A stretch of 64,000 nucleotides of DNA from Bordetella sp. FB-8 (GTDB lineage: Bacteria; Pseudomonadota; Gammaproteobacteria; Burkholderiales; Burkholderiaceae_B), in the NCBI RefSeq assembly GCF_000382185.1, contig NZ_KB907784.1:2133633-2197632 (forward strand), given 5' to 3'. The stretch's first letter is position 1, and every line of letters begins with the position of its first letter. The notes under the pieces were generated by a model. The model made no database searches and had not been told where the DNA came from. It was given only the letters and a program-made list of their open reading frames with translations. Shown here piece after piece: positions 24,881 through 34,391 of this stretch. Position numbers and translations under genes: made by a program.

Positions 24881-26146
24881 ATGAATTCGCTCATAGACAG
24901 ACGCCTGAACGGCCGCAATAAAAGCGCGGCCAACCGCGAACGGTTCCTGCGTCGCTACAAGCAGCAGATCCGCAAGGCGGTCGGCGACATGATCCGCGAT
25001 CGTTCCATCGAAGACATGGAGCAGGGCGGCGAGGTCAAGCTGCCCGTGCGCGACATCTCCGAGCCGCATTTCCGGGTCGACCGGGGCGGCGATCGCGAGA
25101 CCGTGCTTCCCGGCAACAAGGAATTCGCCAAGGGCGATCAGCTGGATCGTCCTCAGGGTGGCGGCCAGGGCGATGGCTCGCAAGCCGGCGAGGGCGAGTC
25201 GGTGGACCAGTTCACCTTCAGCTTGTCGCGCGCCGAGTTCCTCAGCCTGTTCTTCGACGATCTGGAGCTGCCGCATCTGGCGCGCACCCAGCTGGGCGAT
25301 GTGTCGGAAACCAAATGGCAGCGCGCGGGCTACACCACGACCGGGACGCCAAGCCAGCTGAGCATAGGCCGCACGCTCAAGGCATCGCTGTCGCGCCGCG
25401 TGGCGCTGGGCATGAGCGCGCGCAGCGAGCTGGAGCGGGTCCAGGCCCGGCTGGAAGAAGCCCTGGCCCGGGATGCGCCGCAGGAGGAACTGGACGCCCT
25501 GCGGGCCGAGGTCGATCAATGGGCGGGCCGCGTGGCCCGAGTGCCCTTCCTGGACGATCTCGACCTGCGCTATCGCCACCGCGTTTGCGTCTCCAGTCCG
25601 GTGGCGCGCGCCGTCATGTTCTGCCTCATGGACGTGTCGGGCTCCATGGATGAGAGCAAAAAGGACCTGGCCAAGCGGTTCTTCACGCTGCTGTATATGT
25701 TCCTGTCGCGCAAGTACGAGCATGTTGACCTGGTCTTCATCCGCCACACCGACAATGCGGAGGAAGTCGACGAACAGACTTTCTTCTACGACACCAAGAG
25801 CGGGGGCACCATCGTGCTGTCGGCGCTGGAACTCATGCGTCAGATCATGGTCGATCGTTATCCGCCGGCGGACTGGAACATCTACGCCGCGCAGGCCAGC
25901 GACGGCGATTCCTTCGGCGCCGATGCCGGCAAAAGCGCGCGCTTTCTCGCCGAGAACCTGCTGCCGGCCGCGCGCTACTTCGCCTATATCGAAGTGCCCG
26001 ATTCGTCCGAGGCGCGCAAAAGCAGCCTGTGGGCCGAATACGAGCAGCAAGCCGCGTCGAACTTCGCCATGCGTCGCATCCACGAGCGCGGCGAGATATT
26101 TCCGGTTTTCCACGAGCTTTTCAGGAAGGAGGCCGATCAGTCATGA
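24881..26146 (+). CDS. yeaH: YeaH/YhbH-family protein (DUF444, VWA-like)
   Basis: A 421-residue DUF444 protein. The N-terminus has the family's IDRRLNGRNKSAANRERFLRRYK and a Gly-rich linker (residues ~92-106). The C-terminal half has a von Willebrand A-like fold, with the MIDAS-type DVSGSM at residues 251-256. It is the constant partner of PrkA; the pair is thought to act together in stress adaptation, but the molecular role is unsettled. Its stop overlaps the spoVR start as ATGA. Confidence 0.95.
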   Translation: MNSLIDRRLNGRNKSAANRERFLRRYKQQIRKAVGDMIRDRSIEDMEQGGEVKLPVRDISEPHFRVDRGGDRETVLPGNKEFAKGDQLDRPQGGGQGDGSQAGEGESVDQFTFSLSRAEFLSLFFDDLELPHLARTQLGDVSETKWQRAGYTTTGTPSQLSIGRTLKASLSRRVALGMSARSELERVQARLEEALARDAPQEELDALRAEVDQWAGRVARVPFLDDLDLRYRHRVCVSSPVARAVMFCLMDVSGSMDESKKDLAKRFFTLLYMFLSRKYEHVDLVFIRHTDNAEEVDEQTFFYDTKSGGTIVLSALELMRQIMVDRYPPADWNIYAAQASDGDSFGADAGKSARFLAENLLPAARYFAYIEVPDSSEARKSSLWAEYEQQAASNFAMRRIHERGEIFPVFHELFRKEADQS

Positions 26147-27690
26147 AAACCCTCCTCAATGGCGTCAGCGCCCAGATCCAGGCCTTGGAACATTCCAGCC
26201 ATCCCATATCCACCGGTTCTGAGTGGACCTTCGAACTGATCCAGCGCTATGACGAGGTCATCGCCAGGACGGCCCAGGCCTACGGGCTGGATACCTATCC
26301 CAACCAGATCGAGATCATCACCTCCGAGCAAATGATCGATGCCTATGCCTCGGGCGGCCTGCCCATCGGCTATCCGCACTGGTCGTACGGCAAGGAGTTC
26401 ATCCGCAACGAACAGTTCTACCGCAAGGGCATGCAGGGGCTGGCCTACGAGATCGTCATCAACTCCAACCCCTGCATCGCCTACCTGATGGAAGAGAATT
26501 CCATGGCCATGCAGGCCCTGGTCATCGCCCATGCCTGCTACGGGCACAACTCCTTCTTCAAGGGCAATTATCTGTTCCGCCAGTGGACCGATGCCGACGG
26601 CATCCTGGACTACCTGGTTTTCGCGCGCAAATACGTGATGGATTGCGAAGACCGTTACGGCTTCGAGGCCGTCGAGGCCGTGCTCGATTCCTGCCATGCG
26701 CTCAGCCTGCAGGGCGTGGACCGCTACAAGCGGCCGGCGCCGGTCTCGTACCGCGAGGAGTCCAGACGCCAGGCCGAGCGCGAGGAGCATGCCCGGCTGC
26801 AGTACAACGATCTGTGGCGTACGGTGCCCGTGCCGGTCGCGGACGACGCGCCGGCCGGCAGGCGGCCGGTGTTTCCGCCGGAACCCGAGGAGAACCTGCT
26901 CTATTTCATCGAGAAGCACGCGCCCAAGCTCGAACCCTGGCAGCGCGAGCTGGTGCGCATCGTGCGCAAGATCGCCCAGTATTTCTATCCCCAGTCGCAG
27001 ACCAAGGTCATGAACGAAGGCTGGGCCACTTTCTGGCATTACACCCTGCTCAACCGCCTGCACCGGGACGGTCAGGTTACCGACGGCTTCATGATGGAGT
27101 TCCTGCAAAGCCATACCAGCGTGATCAGCCAGCGCGGCTTCGATGAACGCGGCTACGGCGGCCTGAACCCTTACGCGCTGGGCTACGCCATGATGTCGGA
27201 CATCCGGCGCATCTGCGAGGCGCCGACTGCCGAAGACAAAAAATGGTTTCCGGACATTGCCGGAGGCGACTGGATCGCCACGCTGGATTTTGCGATGCGC
27301 AACTTCAAGGACGAGTCCTTCATCGCGCAGTACCTCTCGCCCAGGCTTATCCGCGAATTCCACTTCTTTGCCATCTCCGACAGGCAAGCCAATCCCAAGC
27401 TCGAAGTGGCTGCCATCCACGACGACGAAGGCTATCGTGACATCCGGCGCCTTCTGGCGTCACAATACGATCGTGACAACCAGTTGCCGGACATCCAGGT
27501 CTCACGTTATTACCGGGACTCGGATCGTTCCCTGCTCCTGCGCTACCAGCAAGTCCGCGGCCGGCCGCTGGCCGAAGACGAGGCTGACCAGGTCATGAAG
27601 CACCTGGGGCGGCTGTGGGGTTTCCGGGTGCGTTTGGAAGAGGTCCTGCCCGACGGGACGGTGCTGTCGTATCGGCAGGTAGACCCTTGA
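26143..27690 (+). CDS. SpoVR family protein (YcgB-like)
   Basis: A 515-residue SpoVR/YcgB protein. Recognisable blocks are PIGYPHWSYGKEFI, YEIVINSNPCIAYLMEEN, MALVIAHACYGHNSFFKGNYLF, FYPQSQTKVMNEGWATFWHY and GLNPYALGYAMM. The conserved His and Glu residues in HACYGHN and NEGWATFWHY look like metal ligands of a peptidase-like site, though activity has not been established to my knowledge. It is translationally coupled to yeaH and completes the stress triad. Confidence 0.95.
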   Translation: MKTLLNGVSAQIQALEHSSHPISTGSEWTFELIQRYDEVIARTAQAYGLDTYPNQIEIITSEQMIDAYASGGLPIGYPHWSYGKEFIRNEQFYRKGMQGLAYEIVINSNPCIAYLMEENSMAMQALVIAHACYGHNSFFKGNYLFRQWTDADGILDYLVFARKYVMDCEDRYGFEAVEAVLDSCHALSLQGVDRYKRPAPVSYREESRRQAEREEHARLQYNDLWRTVPVPVADDAPAGRRPVFPPEPEENLLYFIEKHAPKLEPWQRELVRIVRKIAQYFYPQSQTKVMNEGWATFWHYTLLNRLHRDGQVTDGFMMEFLQSHTSVISQRGFDERGYGGLNPYALGYAMMSDIRRICEAPTAEDKKWFPDIAGGDWIATLDFAMRNFKDESFIAQYLSPRLIREFHFFAISDRQANPKLEVAAIHDDEGYRDIRRLLASQYDRDNQLPDIQVSRYYRDSDRSLLLRYQQVRGRPLAEDEADQVMKHLGRLWGFRVRLEEVLPDGTVLSYRQVDP

Positions 27691-27720
27691 GCATGCGTTT
27701 TAATGTCGTGGAGCAATGCC

Positions 27721-28536
27721 ATGCGATGGCGTGTCGAGGATATTGACTTCTCGGGTATAGACGTTCAACGCGCGACGGCCAGCGAAGATCTGATGTTGCT
27801 GTTGTGTGCGGCCTCTTTCGTCGAAAGCGGGTCGGACCTGTATTCGCACACGCTGGTCGATTTCTTCGATGGCGATGAAGAATTGTGCGCCTGGCTGCGC
27901 AACGACTGGGAAGCCGAAGAGTTGCAGCATGGCCGTTCCCTGAAGGCATACGTCGGCGTTGTGTGGCCAGATTTCGACTGGAATGCGTCTTTTGACGGTT
28001 TTTTCCACGAGTATTCCAAGACCTGTTCGCGCGAACAGCTCGAAAAGACGCGGGCACGCGAACTGGTGGCGCGGTGCGTGATCGAAACCGGCACGTCCAG
28101 CCTGTACAGCGCGATAGGCCAGTGCTCGAAAGAGCCTGTCCTGGTCAAGCTTGCCAGCTGCATTCACGCGGACGAAGTGCACCACTACAAGGTCTTCTAT
28201 CAGTACTTCAAGAAGTACAACCAGACCGAGCGGCTCGGCCGCTACGACGTGTTGCGCACGCTCCTGCGCCGTTCGCTCGAAATCCGCAACGAAGACGAGG
28301 AGATTGCCATGCGCCATGTAATGGCTGCGCGCTATCCCGAGCGCGCCGGCGATTCGGAAATCAGCGCACGCCAGATCGGGCGGGTCAGCGAAATGGTAAT
28401 GCGCAACCTGCCTGTCGATATGAGCGTGAAAATGATGATCAAGCCGCTGGGTCTTCCAGCGGGGGTGCAGCGCGGCGTGCTGTCTGCGGCAAGCTGGGCG
28501 GCAAGGCCGCTGTCGCGCTTTTTGTTTTCGCGCTGA
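27721..28536 (+). CDS. Ferritin-like diiron protein linked to the prkA-yeaH-spoVR operon
   Basis: A 271-residue protein with two diiron helix pairs of the ferritin-like superfamily: Glu in LLLCAASFVESGSDLY with EELQHG (ExxH), then CVIETGTSSLY with DEVHHYK (ExxH). This is the ligand spacing of acyl-ACP-desaturase/ribonucleotide-reductase-like carboxylate diiron sites. The C-terminal ~70 residues are basic and amphipathic. The ATG at 27721 is preferred because GGAG lies 7 nt upstream; an ATG at 27703 has no such site. It begins 30 nt after spoVR, so it is probably co-transcribed. Its substrate is unknown. Confidence 0.75.
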   Translation: MRWRVEDIDFSGIDVQRATASEDLMLLLCAASFVESGSDLYSHTLVDFFDGDEELCAWLRNDWEAEELQHGRSLKAYVGVVWPDFDWNASFDGFFHEYSKTCSREQLEKTRARELVARCVIETGTSSLYSAIGQCSKEPVLVKLASCIHADEVHHYKVFYQYFKKYNQTERLGRYDVLRTLLRRSLEIRNEDEEIAMRHVMAARYPERAGDSEISARQIGRVSEMVMRNLPVDMSVKMMIKPLGLPAGVQRGVLSAASWAARPLSRFLFSR

Positions 28537-28544
28537 GCGGCGCG

Positions 28545-29248
<704 letters not shown>

Positions 29249-29252
<4 letters not shown>

Positions 29253-29917
29253 TCTTGTCCCACGGGTACCACGGTTTGAACGAAGATTCCCGGCGTCATC
29301 ACGTGCTCGGGCGCGAGCTCTCCCAACGGGACCACACGCTCGACCTGGGCGATGGTGTGGCGCGCCGCCATGCACATCACGGGGTTGAAGTTGCGCGCGG
29401 CCCAGCGATAGGTGAGGTTGCCCATGCGGTCTCCCAGGTCGGCCTTGACCAGCGCGAAGTCGCCGTGCAGCGGGTGCTCGAGCACGTAGTTCACGCCGTC
29501 GACCGTGCGTGTTTCCTTGCCTTGGGCCAGCAGCGTGCCGTAGCCGGTGGGCGTGAAGAACGGCCCCAACCCGGCACCCGCGGCGCGCAACCGCTCGGCC
29601 AGGGTGCCCTGGGGCACCACTTCCAGTTCGACCTGGCCGGCGCGGTAGGCGGCGGCGAAGACTTCCGACTTGGGCGGGCGCGGATGCGAGCAGATGATCT
29701 TGCGCACCAGCCCGGCCACGATCAGCGCGGCGATGCCCACCTGCTCGGTGCCGCTGTTGTTGCTGATGATCGTCAGCTCGCGCCGCCCCAGGTCGCGCAA
29801 CGCATGCAGCAGCGCGAAGGGAATGCCGGCTTCGCCGAACCCGCCCACCAGGATCGAGGCGCCGTCGGGTATGACGTGCAGCGCCTGCATGATCGAGGGC
29901 TGTATTTTGTTTATCAC
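29249..29917 (-). CDS. scoA: Succinyl-CoA:3-ketoacid CoA-transferase subunit A
   Basis: A 222-residue alpha subunit of the same CoA transferase. The CoA-binding glycine loop is VGGFGEAGIPFALL, followed by LTIISNNSGTEQVG, FFTPTGYGTLLAQGKE and the LVKADLGDRMGNLTYRWAARNFNPVM block. Start codon GTG at 29917 sits behind AGGGAA. ATG codons further in would delete the first strand. The stop overlaps scoB by 4 nt. The pirin gene lies 56 nt upstream on the same strand. Confidence 0.94.
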
Positions 29918-29973
29918 CGCAACGGTTCCCTGGTTTTCTTGCGGAGCGCCCGAATGTCTCCCCGGCGATTCTA

Positions 29974-30840
29974 TTATTTTTCGAGTTGTCCGAAGCGGCC
30001 GCTGTTGAAGTCGGCCACGGCCTGGCGGATTTCGCTTTCGCTGTTCATCACGAACGGCCCATAGCCGACCACGGGCTCGTCGATGGGCTCGCCCGACAGC
30101 CACAGCAGGACCGCGTCGCTGTTGGCCTCGATTTGCACCGTGCCGCCGCTGCGGTCCCAATGCACCAGCTGGCCCTCGCGCGCGATGGCGTTGCCGTCGA
30201 TCAGCACCGTGCCGCGTAGCACGACCGCGGCCAGCGTGCGGCCGTCCTGCGCCGCGAAACGGCCGACGCCGCCCTGGTTCAGGCGAATATCCCACACGTC
30301 CATGGGCGTGAACGTGCGGGCCGGCCCGCGCCGCCTGTCGAATTCGCCCGCGATCACCCGCACCCGGCCCGCGCCGCCGGGCAGATCGACTGAAGGAATC
30401 TGCGTATCCAGCAGCGTCTGGTAGTTCGGCTCGGTCATCTTGTCCTTGGCCGGCAGGTTGACCCAGAGCTGTGCCATTTCGATGGTGCCGCCGCTTGCGG
30501 TGTAGGCGCGCGAATGAAATTCCTCGTGCAGGATGCCGCCGCCGGCGGTCATCCACTGCACGTCGCCGGGGCCGATGGTGCCGCCCGCGCCGGTGGAGTC
30601 CCGGTGTTCCAGTTCGCCCTGGTAGACGATGGTCACGGTCTCGAAGCCGCGGTGCGGATGCTGGCCCACGCCGCGGGGCCGCGCGGCCGGTTCGAAGCGG
30701 GTGGGCGCGGCGTGGTCGAGCAGCAGGAAGGGGCTCAACTGCCGGCCCAGGCCTTCGTACCCGAACAGCGAGCGCACGGGAAAGCCGTCGCCGACCCAGT
30801 GCTGCCCTGGGGCGCTATAGATGCCGAGGATGTTCTTCAT
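29974..30840 (-). CDS. Pirin family protein
   Basis: A 288-residue two-cupin protein. The N-terminal cupin carries the pirin metal ligands His61 and His63 (GQHPHRGFETVT), His105 and Glu107 (GILHEEFH). The block GTIEMAQLWVNLPAKDKM is typical. Bacterial pirins include quercetin dioxygenases and regulators of pyruvate dehydrogenase; which applies here cannot be told. The ATG at 30840 has GGAG 7 nt upstream; an in-frame TTG at 30852 is less likely. It is co-directional with scoA-scoB. Confidence 0.93.
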   Translation of the reverse strand: MKNILGIYSAPGQHWVGDGFPVRSLFGYEGLGRQLSPFLLLDHAAPTRFEPAARPRGVGQHPHRGFETVTIVYQGELEHRDSTGAGGTIGPGDVQWMTAGGGILHEEFHSRAYTASGGTIEMAQLWVNLPAKDKMTEPNYQTLLDTQIPSVDLPGGAGRVRVIAGEFDRRRGPARTFTPMDVWDIRLNQGGVGRFAAQDGRTLAAVVLRGTVLIDGNAIAREGQLVHWDRSGGTVQIEANSDAVLLWLSGEPIDEPVVGYGPFVMNSESEIRQAVADFNSGRFGQLEK

Positions 30841-31133
30841 GCGGGTCTCCAAGCTTGCGTTTCCAGTTGTCCGCGCCCTAGGCGCGGGGCATGGAAAGAG
30901 GATAAGGGCGGGGGAGCCGTATCGCTAGGCGGCCTCATTCGCACACAGAGTTCCATGTCGTGAACGAGGAACCCGTCCTGCGCCCGGGCGTTTCCGCCGC
31001 TGGACATTCTGCTGGCCTGGAGGCAGGTGAGCGATACGCATGTAGGGGATTTCTGCTAGAATCGTCGATTACCGATTTTTCGCGCTTGCTTTGTCCGGCC
31101 CTTTCCGGTTTCTCGCGCGAAATTGCCGGATCA

Positions 31134-31224
31134 GGACAGGTGGCCGAGCGGTTGAAGGCGCACGCCTGGAAAGCGTGTATACGTGAATAACGTATCGGGG
31201 GTTCGAATCCCCCTCTGTCCGCCA
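31134..31224 (+). tRNA. tRNA-Ser(GGA)
   Basis: A 91-nt class II tRNA with CCA encoded. The acceptor stem pairs GGACAGG with the 3' strand TCTGTCC (one G-T pair), followed by discriminator G and CCA. The anticodon loop CTGGAAA gives GGA, reading UCC/UCU. The long variable arm and TTCGAAT T-loop are present. Overlapping protein frames on the opposite strand are spurious. Confidence 0.95.
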
Positions 31225-31257
31225 AAGAATAGTCCGGAACTGTCCAGGACAGTCCAT

Positions 31258-31295
31258 AAAACCCCGTAGAATCAACGTTCTGCGGGGTTTTTCTT
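31258..31295 (+). terminator. Rho-independent terminator after tRNA-Ser
   Basis: AAAACCCCG (31258-31266) pairs with CGGGGTTTT (31283-31291), with the inner AGAA/TTCT extending the stem, and runs into TTTTTCTTT. It lies 34 nt past the CCA end and should end the tRNA transcript. Confidence 0.8.
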
Positions 31296-31332
31296 TCCAG
31301 GGTAGGTCCATTCAAGCCCACCTCAAGCCAGC

Positions 31333-31401
31333 AAATTTGTTGGTATCTCCGTTGGTGCTGTTGAGGTAATTTCGTTGGTATCGTCAAAATACCAACAAAT
31401 T
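31333..31401. repeat. Integrase-arm-like GTTGGTAT repeats downstream of tRNA-Ser
   Basis: AATTTGTTGGTAT at 31334-31346 recurs exactly in inverted form as ATACCAACAAATT at 31389-31401. Further copies or partial copies of GTTGGT lie at 31351 and 31374. Such TTGTTGGTAT arrays are common just inside tRNA-borne islands as arm-type sites for tyrosine integrases. No integrase frame follows, so this looks like an attachment scar. Confidence 0.5.
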
Positions 31402-31749
31402 GACCCGAAATAGCTGCAAGGCGGCAGATTCACAACGCAAAAAAATGCGAACTCGGTGCAGGTGATCAGTTCCGGCGCCAAGCGTAACGTTCAGTGCTCA
31501 CACATTTCTGAAGGCTCGAAAAACCCGCTGCGCGCTTTTACTGCGACCTCTCCGCGACGACGAACGTCGAGCCGCCCTCATCGGTCGCAGTGCGGCCATT
31601 TCGGGACAATCAATTTGGGAACAGATTTTGGGTAAGCTGCGCAGCTGTGACGCACGCGATCGGCGCAAACTCCCCACGGCTGTCTCGCTACGGGTTCCCA
31701 ATTGAGACGGCAGGTGGTAACCAAGACAAGGTAGTTACTGACAGGCAGT
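31402..31749. other. Gene-poor stretch after the tRNA-Ser repeats
   Basis: About 350 nt with no recognisable gene. A plus-strand frame without a good start (about 31464-31705) reads LLLRPLRDDERRAALIGRSA and IWEQILGKLRSCDARD before a stop, so it may be the remnant of a coding region, but I do not recognise it. The base composition looks lower in GC than the flanking core genes. Confidence 0.4.
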
Positions 31750-32202
31750 TCACTGCGGATGTTGCATAAGTTCAATAGTGTGGCCGTCAGGTCCGCGGGT
31801 GTAGACCATAATTGTTCCGCTAGGCGCGGTCTGCGGTTCGCCGGTTGCCCTCCATCCATAAGGGGCCATGCGATTTAGCATTGCGCGCAGATCGGTCACG
31901 GCAAACGTCAAATGAGCCGAACCGACATCGCATGGACGTTGTTTCAAAACCACGCGATCTTCCGGTGAATCGTACTCAATCAGCTCAACTCTATATCCAT
32001 CGGGGCCCTCTAGGAGAGCATTTCTTAAATAAGCTCCCGACACACCGACCACTTGTTCCATCGCGTGCCCACCACCAAGCTCTTTGCGATACACGAGTTG
32101 AAAGCCGAGAACTTCAGTCCAAAAATCAAGTACGCCATCGATCGACGCGACTGTCAGCCCAGTGTGCTCGGTGCGCAATACGGTAGAGGTTCGGTCGTTC
32201 AT
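31750..32202 (-). CDS. VOC-family (glyoxalase/bleomycin resistance-like) protein
   Basis: A 150-residue vicinal-oxygen-chelate protein. The first metal ligand is His in RTEHTGLTVASIDGVLDFWTEVLGF, with a second His in VGSAHLTFAV and Glu residues in YRVELIEY and HTIELMQHP. The fold fits two beta-alpha-beta-beta-beta units, but the reaction is unknown. Its codon use looks less GC-rich than its neighbours, and it sits in the patch behind the tRNA-Ser attachment-like repeats, so recent acquisition is possible. Confidence 0.85.
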   Translation of the reverse strand: MNDRTSTVLRTEHTGLTVASIDGVLDFWTEVLGFQLVYRKELGGGHAMEQVVGVSGAYLRNALLEGPDGYRVELIEYDSPEDRVVLKQRPCDVGSAHLTFAVTDLRAMLNRMAPYGWRATGEPQTAPSGTIMVYTRGPDGHTIELMQHPQ

Positions 32203-32455
32203 AGGTGCATCCTGTGATACCAGTCGATGCCGCAGACTTATACGAAAGTTAAGAATCTGGTCTGGACTTTCCCCATTACCTTAGCAGATGACCGTTATGG
32301 GTCGGAAACGGCCGATGATTGTTGTAGGATGCCCGCCACTTAGCATTCGATATGACCGGCTGTGTGCTCATCCTGAGTAAAAGCGTGTTGGCGATCTCCT
32401 GAGTAGCAGAACCGGGAAAGCCCGATGCGCGAACCGTAAGCCGGTACACCGGCGC

Positions 32456-32596
32456 TTACGATCCGTTGGTTGCTCTCTTCTTCTCTTTTTCTTTCTCTTC
32501 CTTTTCGCCGTCATGATGAGACTTGATGGCGAAGAAAATGCACGTGCCCAGAACGAGCAGCTTGAACGTGATCAAGAATATAGGAACCCACTCCAT
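32456..32596 (-). CDS. Small membrane protein with charged tail
   Basis: A 46-residue protein starting MEWVPIFLITFKLLVLGTC. It has one hydrophobic helix (residues ~4-24), then a Lys/Glu-rich tail (KSHHDGEKEEKEKEKKRATNGS). GAGGA lies 4 nt before this ATG, whereas the longer frame from 32680 lacks a site. I recall similar short MEWxP... membrane proteins in beta- and gamma-proteobacteria but cannot name a function. A strong hairpin (CGTAAGC...GCTTACG, 32435-32460) overlaps its stop. Confidence 0.6.
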   Translation of the reverse strand: MEWVPIFLITFKLLVLGTCIFFAIKSHHDGEKEEKEKEKKRATNGS

Positions 32597-32877
32597 GATG
32601 TCCTCAAAGCGCTGCACAGCAGCCTGGAAATTAGCCGTAGCCAGGTAAACGAATGGTTCGAGCCGAATTGGATGCGGCATAGGATCCCGCGACGATCCTC
32701 ACGCCTGTAGCCGCTACTGTGCCAGGGCAACCGCCGAAATCACAGACTCAGATTCATCAAATAAACAGCAGAGCAGATGAACGGCATGGGGTAATTTGCC
32801 AATAAAAATCCTGCAAAAGTACAGTGTCTTTAAATCTGCAAATTGTGCATATCAGTTGCACGCGATGACAAAACACC

Positions 32878-34290
32878 ATGAAGCGCTACGAAGCCCTCGC
32901 ACAAGAGATCGCCGAGTCCATTGCCCAAGGCCAGTTGCGGCCGGGCGAGCGTGTGCCTTCGGTGCGGCAGGCGAGCCGCAGCCGGGGCGTGAGTCCGTCC
33001 ACCGTCTTCGAGGCGTACTACCTGCTGGAGGCGCGCGGGCTGATCGAGGCCCGCCCGCGCTCCGGCTACTTCGTCAGCCATACGGTGAGCTGGCAGCAGG
33101 AGCCGGAGGGTTCCAGGCCGGTGGCGAAAGAGCGCGCCGTCGAGGTGTCCGAACTGGTCTTCCAGGTACTGGGTCACGCCAAGAACCGGGCGCTCGTGCC
33201 GATGGGATCGGCCTTCCCCAGCCCGCTGCTGTTCCCTTTGCCCAAGCTCGCGCTCGCCACGGGAAAGGCGCTGCGCCGGCTGGACCCCTGGCGCACGGTC
33301 GAAGACCTTTCGCCCGGCAGCGCCGCGTTGCGCCGCCAGATCGGCCTGCGCTATCTGGGCATGGGCTGCGGCGTGGACACCGAGGAACTGGTCATCACCA
33401 ACGGCGCGATGGAGGCGCTGAACCTGTGCTTGGAGAGCGTTACCCGGCCCGGCGACTTGGTGGCCGTGGAATCCCCGACCTTCTATGCCGCGCTGCAAGC
33501 GCTGGAACGCCACAACCTGCGCGCCGTCGAAATCGCCACCCATCCGCGCACGGGCATCGACGTGGCCGCGCTGGCTGCGGTCATGGAACGGCATCCGGTC
33601 AAGGCATGTTGGCTCATGCCCAATTTCCAGAATCCCCTGGGCAGTCTGATGCCGGACGACGCCAAAGAGGCGCTGGTGGACCTGCTCGCCAAGCGCGAGG
33701 TGCCGTTGATCGAGGATGACGTGTATGGCGAGCTGTATTTCGGTGCCCGCAAGCCCCGGCCCGCCAAGGCGTGGGACCGCGCGGGCTGGGTCATGCACTG
33801 CAGTTCTTTCTCCAAGTCGCTGGCGCCGGGCTACCGCGTCGGCTGGGTCGCGGCGGGCCGCTACGCCCGCGACGTGGCGCAGCGCAAGCTGATGAGTTCC
33901 ATCGCCGCGCCCTTGCCGTCGCAGGAGGGCTTGAGCGAATACCTTGAACGCGGGGGGTATGACCGGCACCTGCGCCAGTTGCGGGCGAAGCTGGCACAGC
34001 ATCGGCACGCGACGTTGCGCGACATTGCCAGGCACTTTCCGGCCGGCACGCGGGCCACGCAGCCCGAAGGCGGCTATTTCATCTGGGTGGAGCTTCCGCC
34101 TCGGGTCGACGCCTTGGAACTGCACCGGCTGGCCCTTTCTCAAGGCATCAGCCTGGCGCCAGGCCATTTGTTCTCGGCCGACCATCGCTTCAAGCACCAT
34201 GTGCGAATCAACTTCGGACATCCAGACGACAAGAAATTCCATGTGGCGCTCAAGACGGTCGGGACCATCGCCCGGGCACTGGCTGCGTGA
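32878..34290 (+). CDS. MocR-type transcriptional regulator with aminotransferase domain
   Basis: A 470-residue GntR-aminotransferase fusion. Residues 1-70 are the winged helix (LRPGERVPSVRQASRSRGVSPSTVFEAYYLLEARGLI). Residues ~115-470 are a fold-type-I aminotransferase domain with the PLP lysine in SSFSKSLAPGYRVGW and MPNFQNPLG. Such proteins sense PLP or an amino compound. No divergent target gene is adjacent; the small membrane gene upstream is 281 nt away. TGCA repeats at 32837-32860 before the start may be its own operator. Confidence 0.93.
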   Translation: MKRYEALAQEIAESIAQGQLRPGERVPSVRQASRSRGVSPSTVFEAYYLLEARGLIEARPRSGYFVSHTVSWQQEPEGSRPVAKERAVEVSELVFQVLGHAKNRALVPMGSAFPSPLLFPLPKLALATGKALRRLDPWRTVEDLSPGSAALRRQIGLRYLGMGCGVDTEELVITNGAMEALNLCLESVTRPGDLVAVESPTFYAALQALERHNLRAVEIATHPRTGIDVAALAAVMERHPVKACWLMPNFQNPLGSLMPDDAKEALVDLLAKREVPLIEDDVYGELYFGARKPRPAKAWDRAGWVMHCSSFSKSLAPGYRVGWVAAGRYARDVAQRKLMSSIAAPLPSQEGLSEYLERGGYDRHLRQLRAKLAQHRHATLRDIARHFPAGTRATQPEGGYFIWVELPPRVDALELHRLALSQGISLAPGHLFSADHRFKHHVRINFGHPDDKKFHVALKTVGTIARALAA

Positions 34291-34391
34291 TGCGGCCAGC
34301 GTAGCGGATGCGCCGGACCCGGGGGATTAGGGCCTGCAGTAAACTGCCGCCGTCGGGCGCAAGCCATTTCCCTGCGGTATCGACCCTAGCC

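Noticed and set aside
23672..26113. 813-codon minus-strand open frame opposite prkA and yeaH
   Set aside because: Composition is typical of a high-GC antisense shadow. The plus strand carries intact PrkA and YeaH motifs.
30935..31387. Minus-strand frame reading LADRGGFEPPIRYS over the tRNA-Ser gene
   Set aside because: It is the well-known false protein produced by translating the reverse complement of a tRNA-Ser gene. The tRNA fold is complete and takes precedence.
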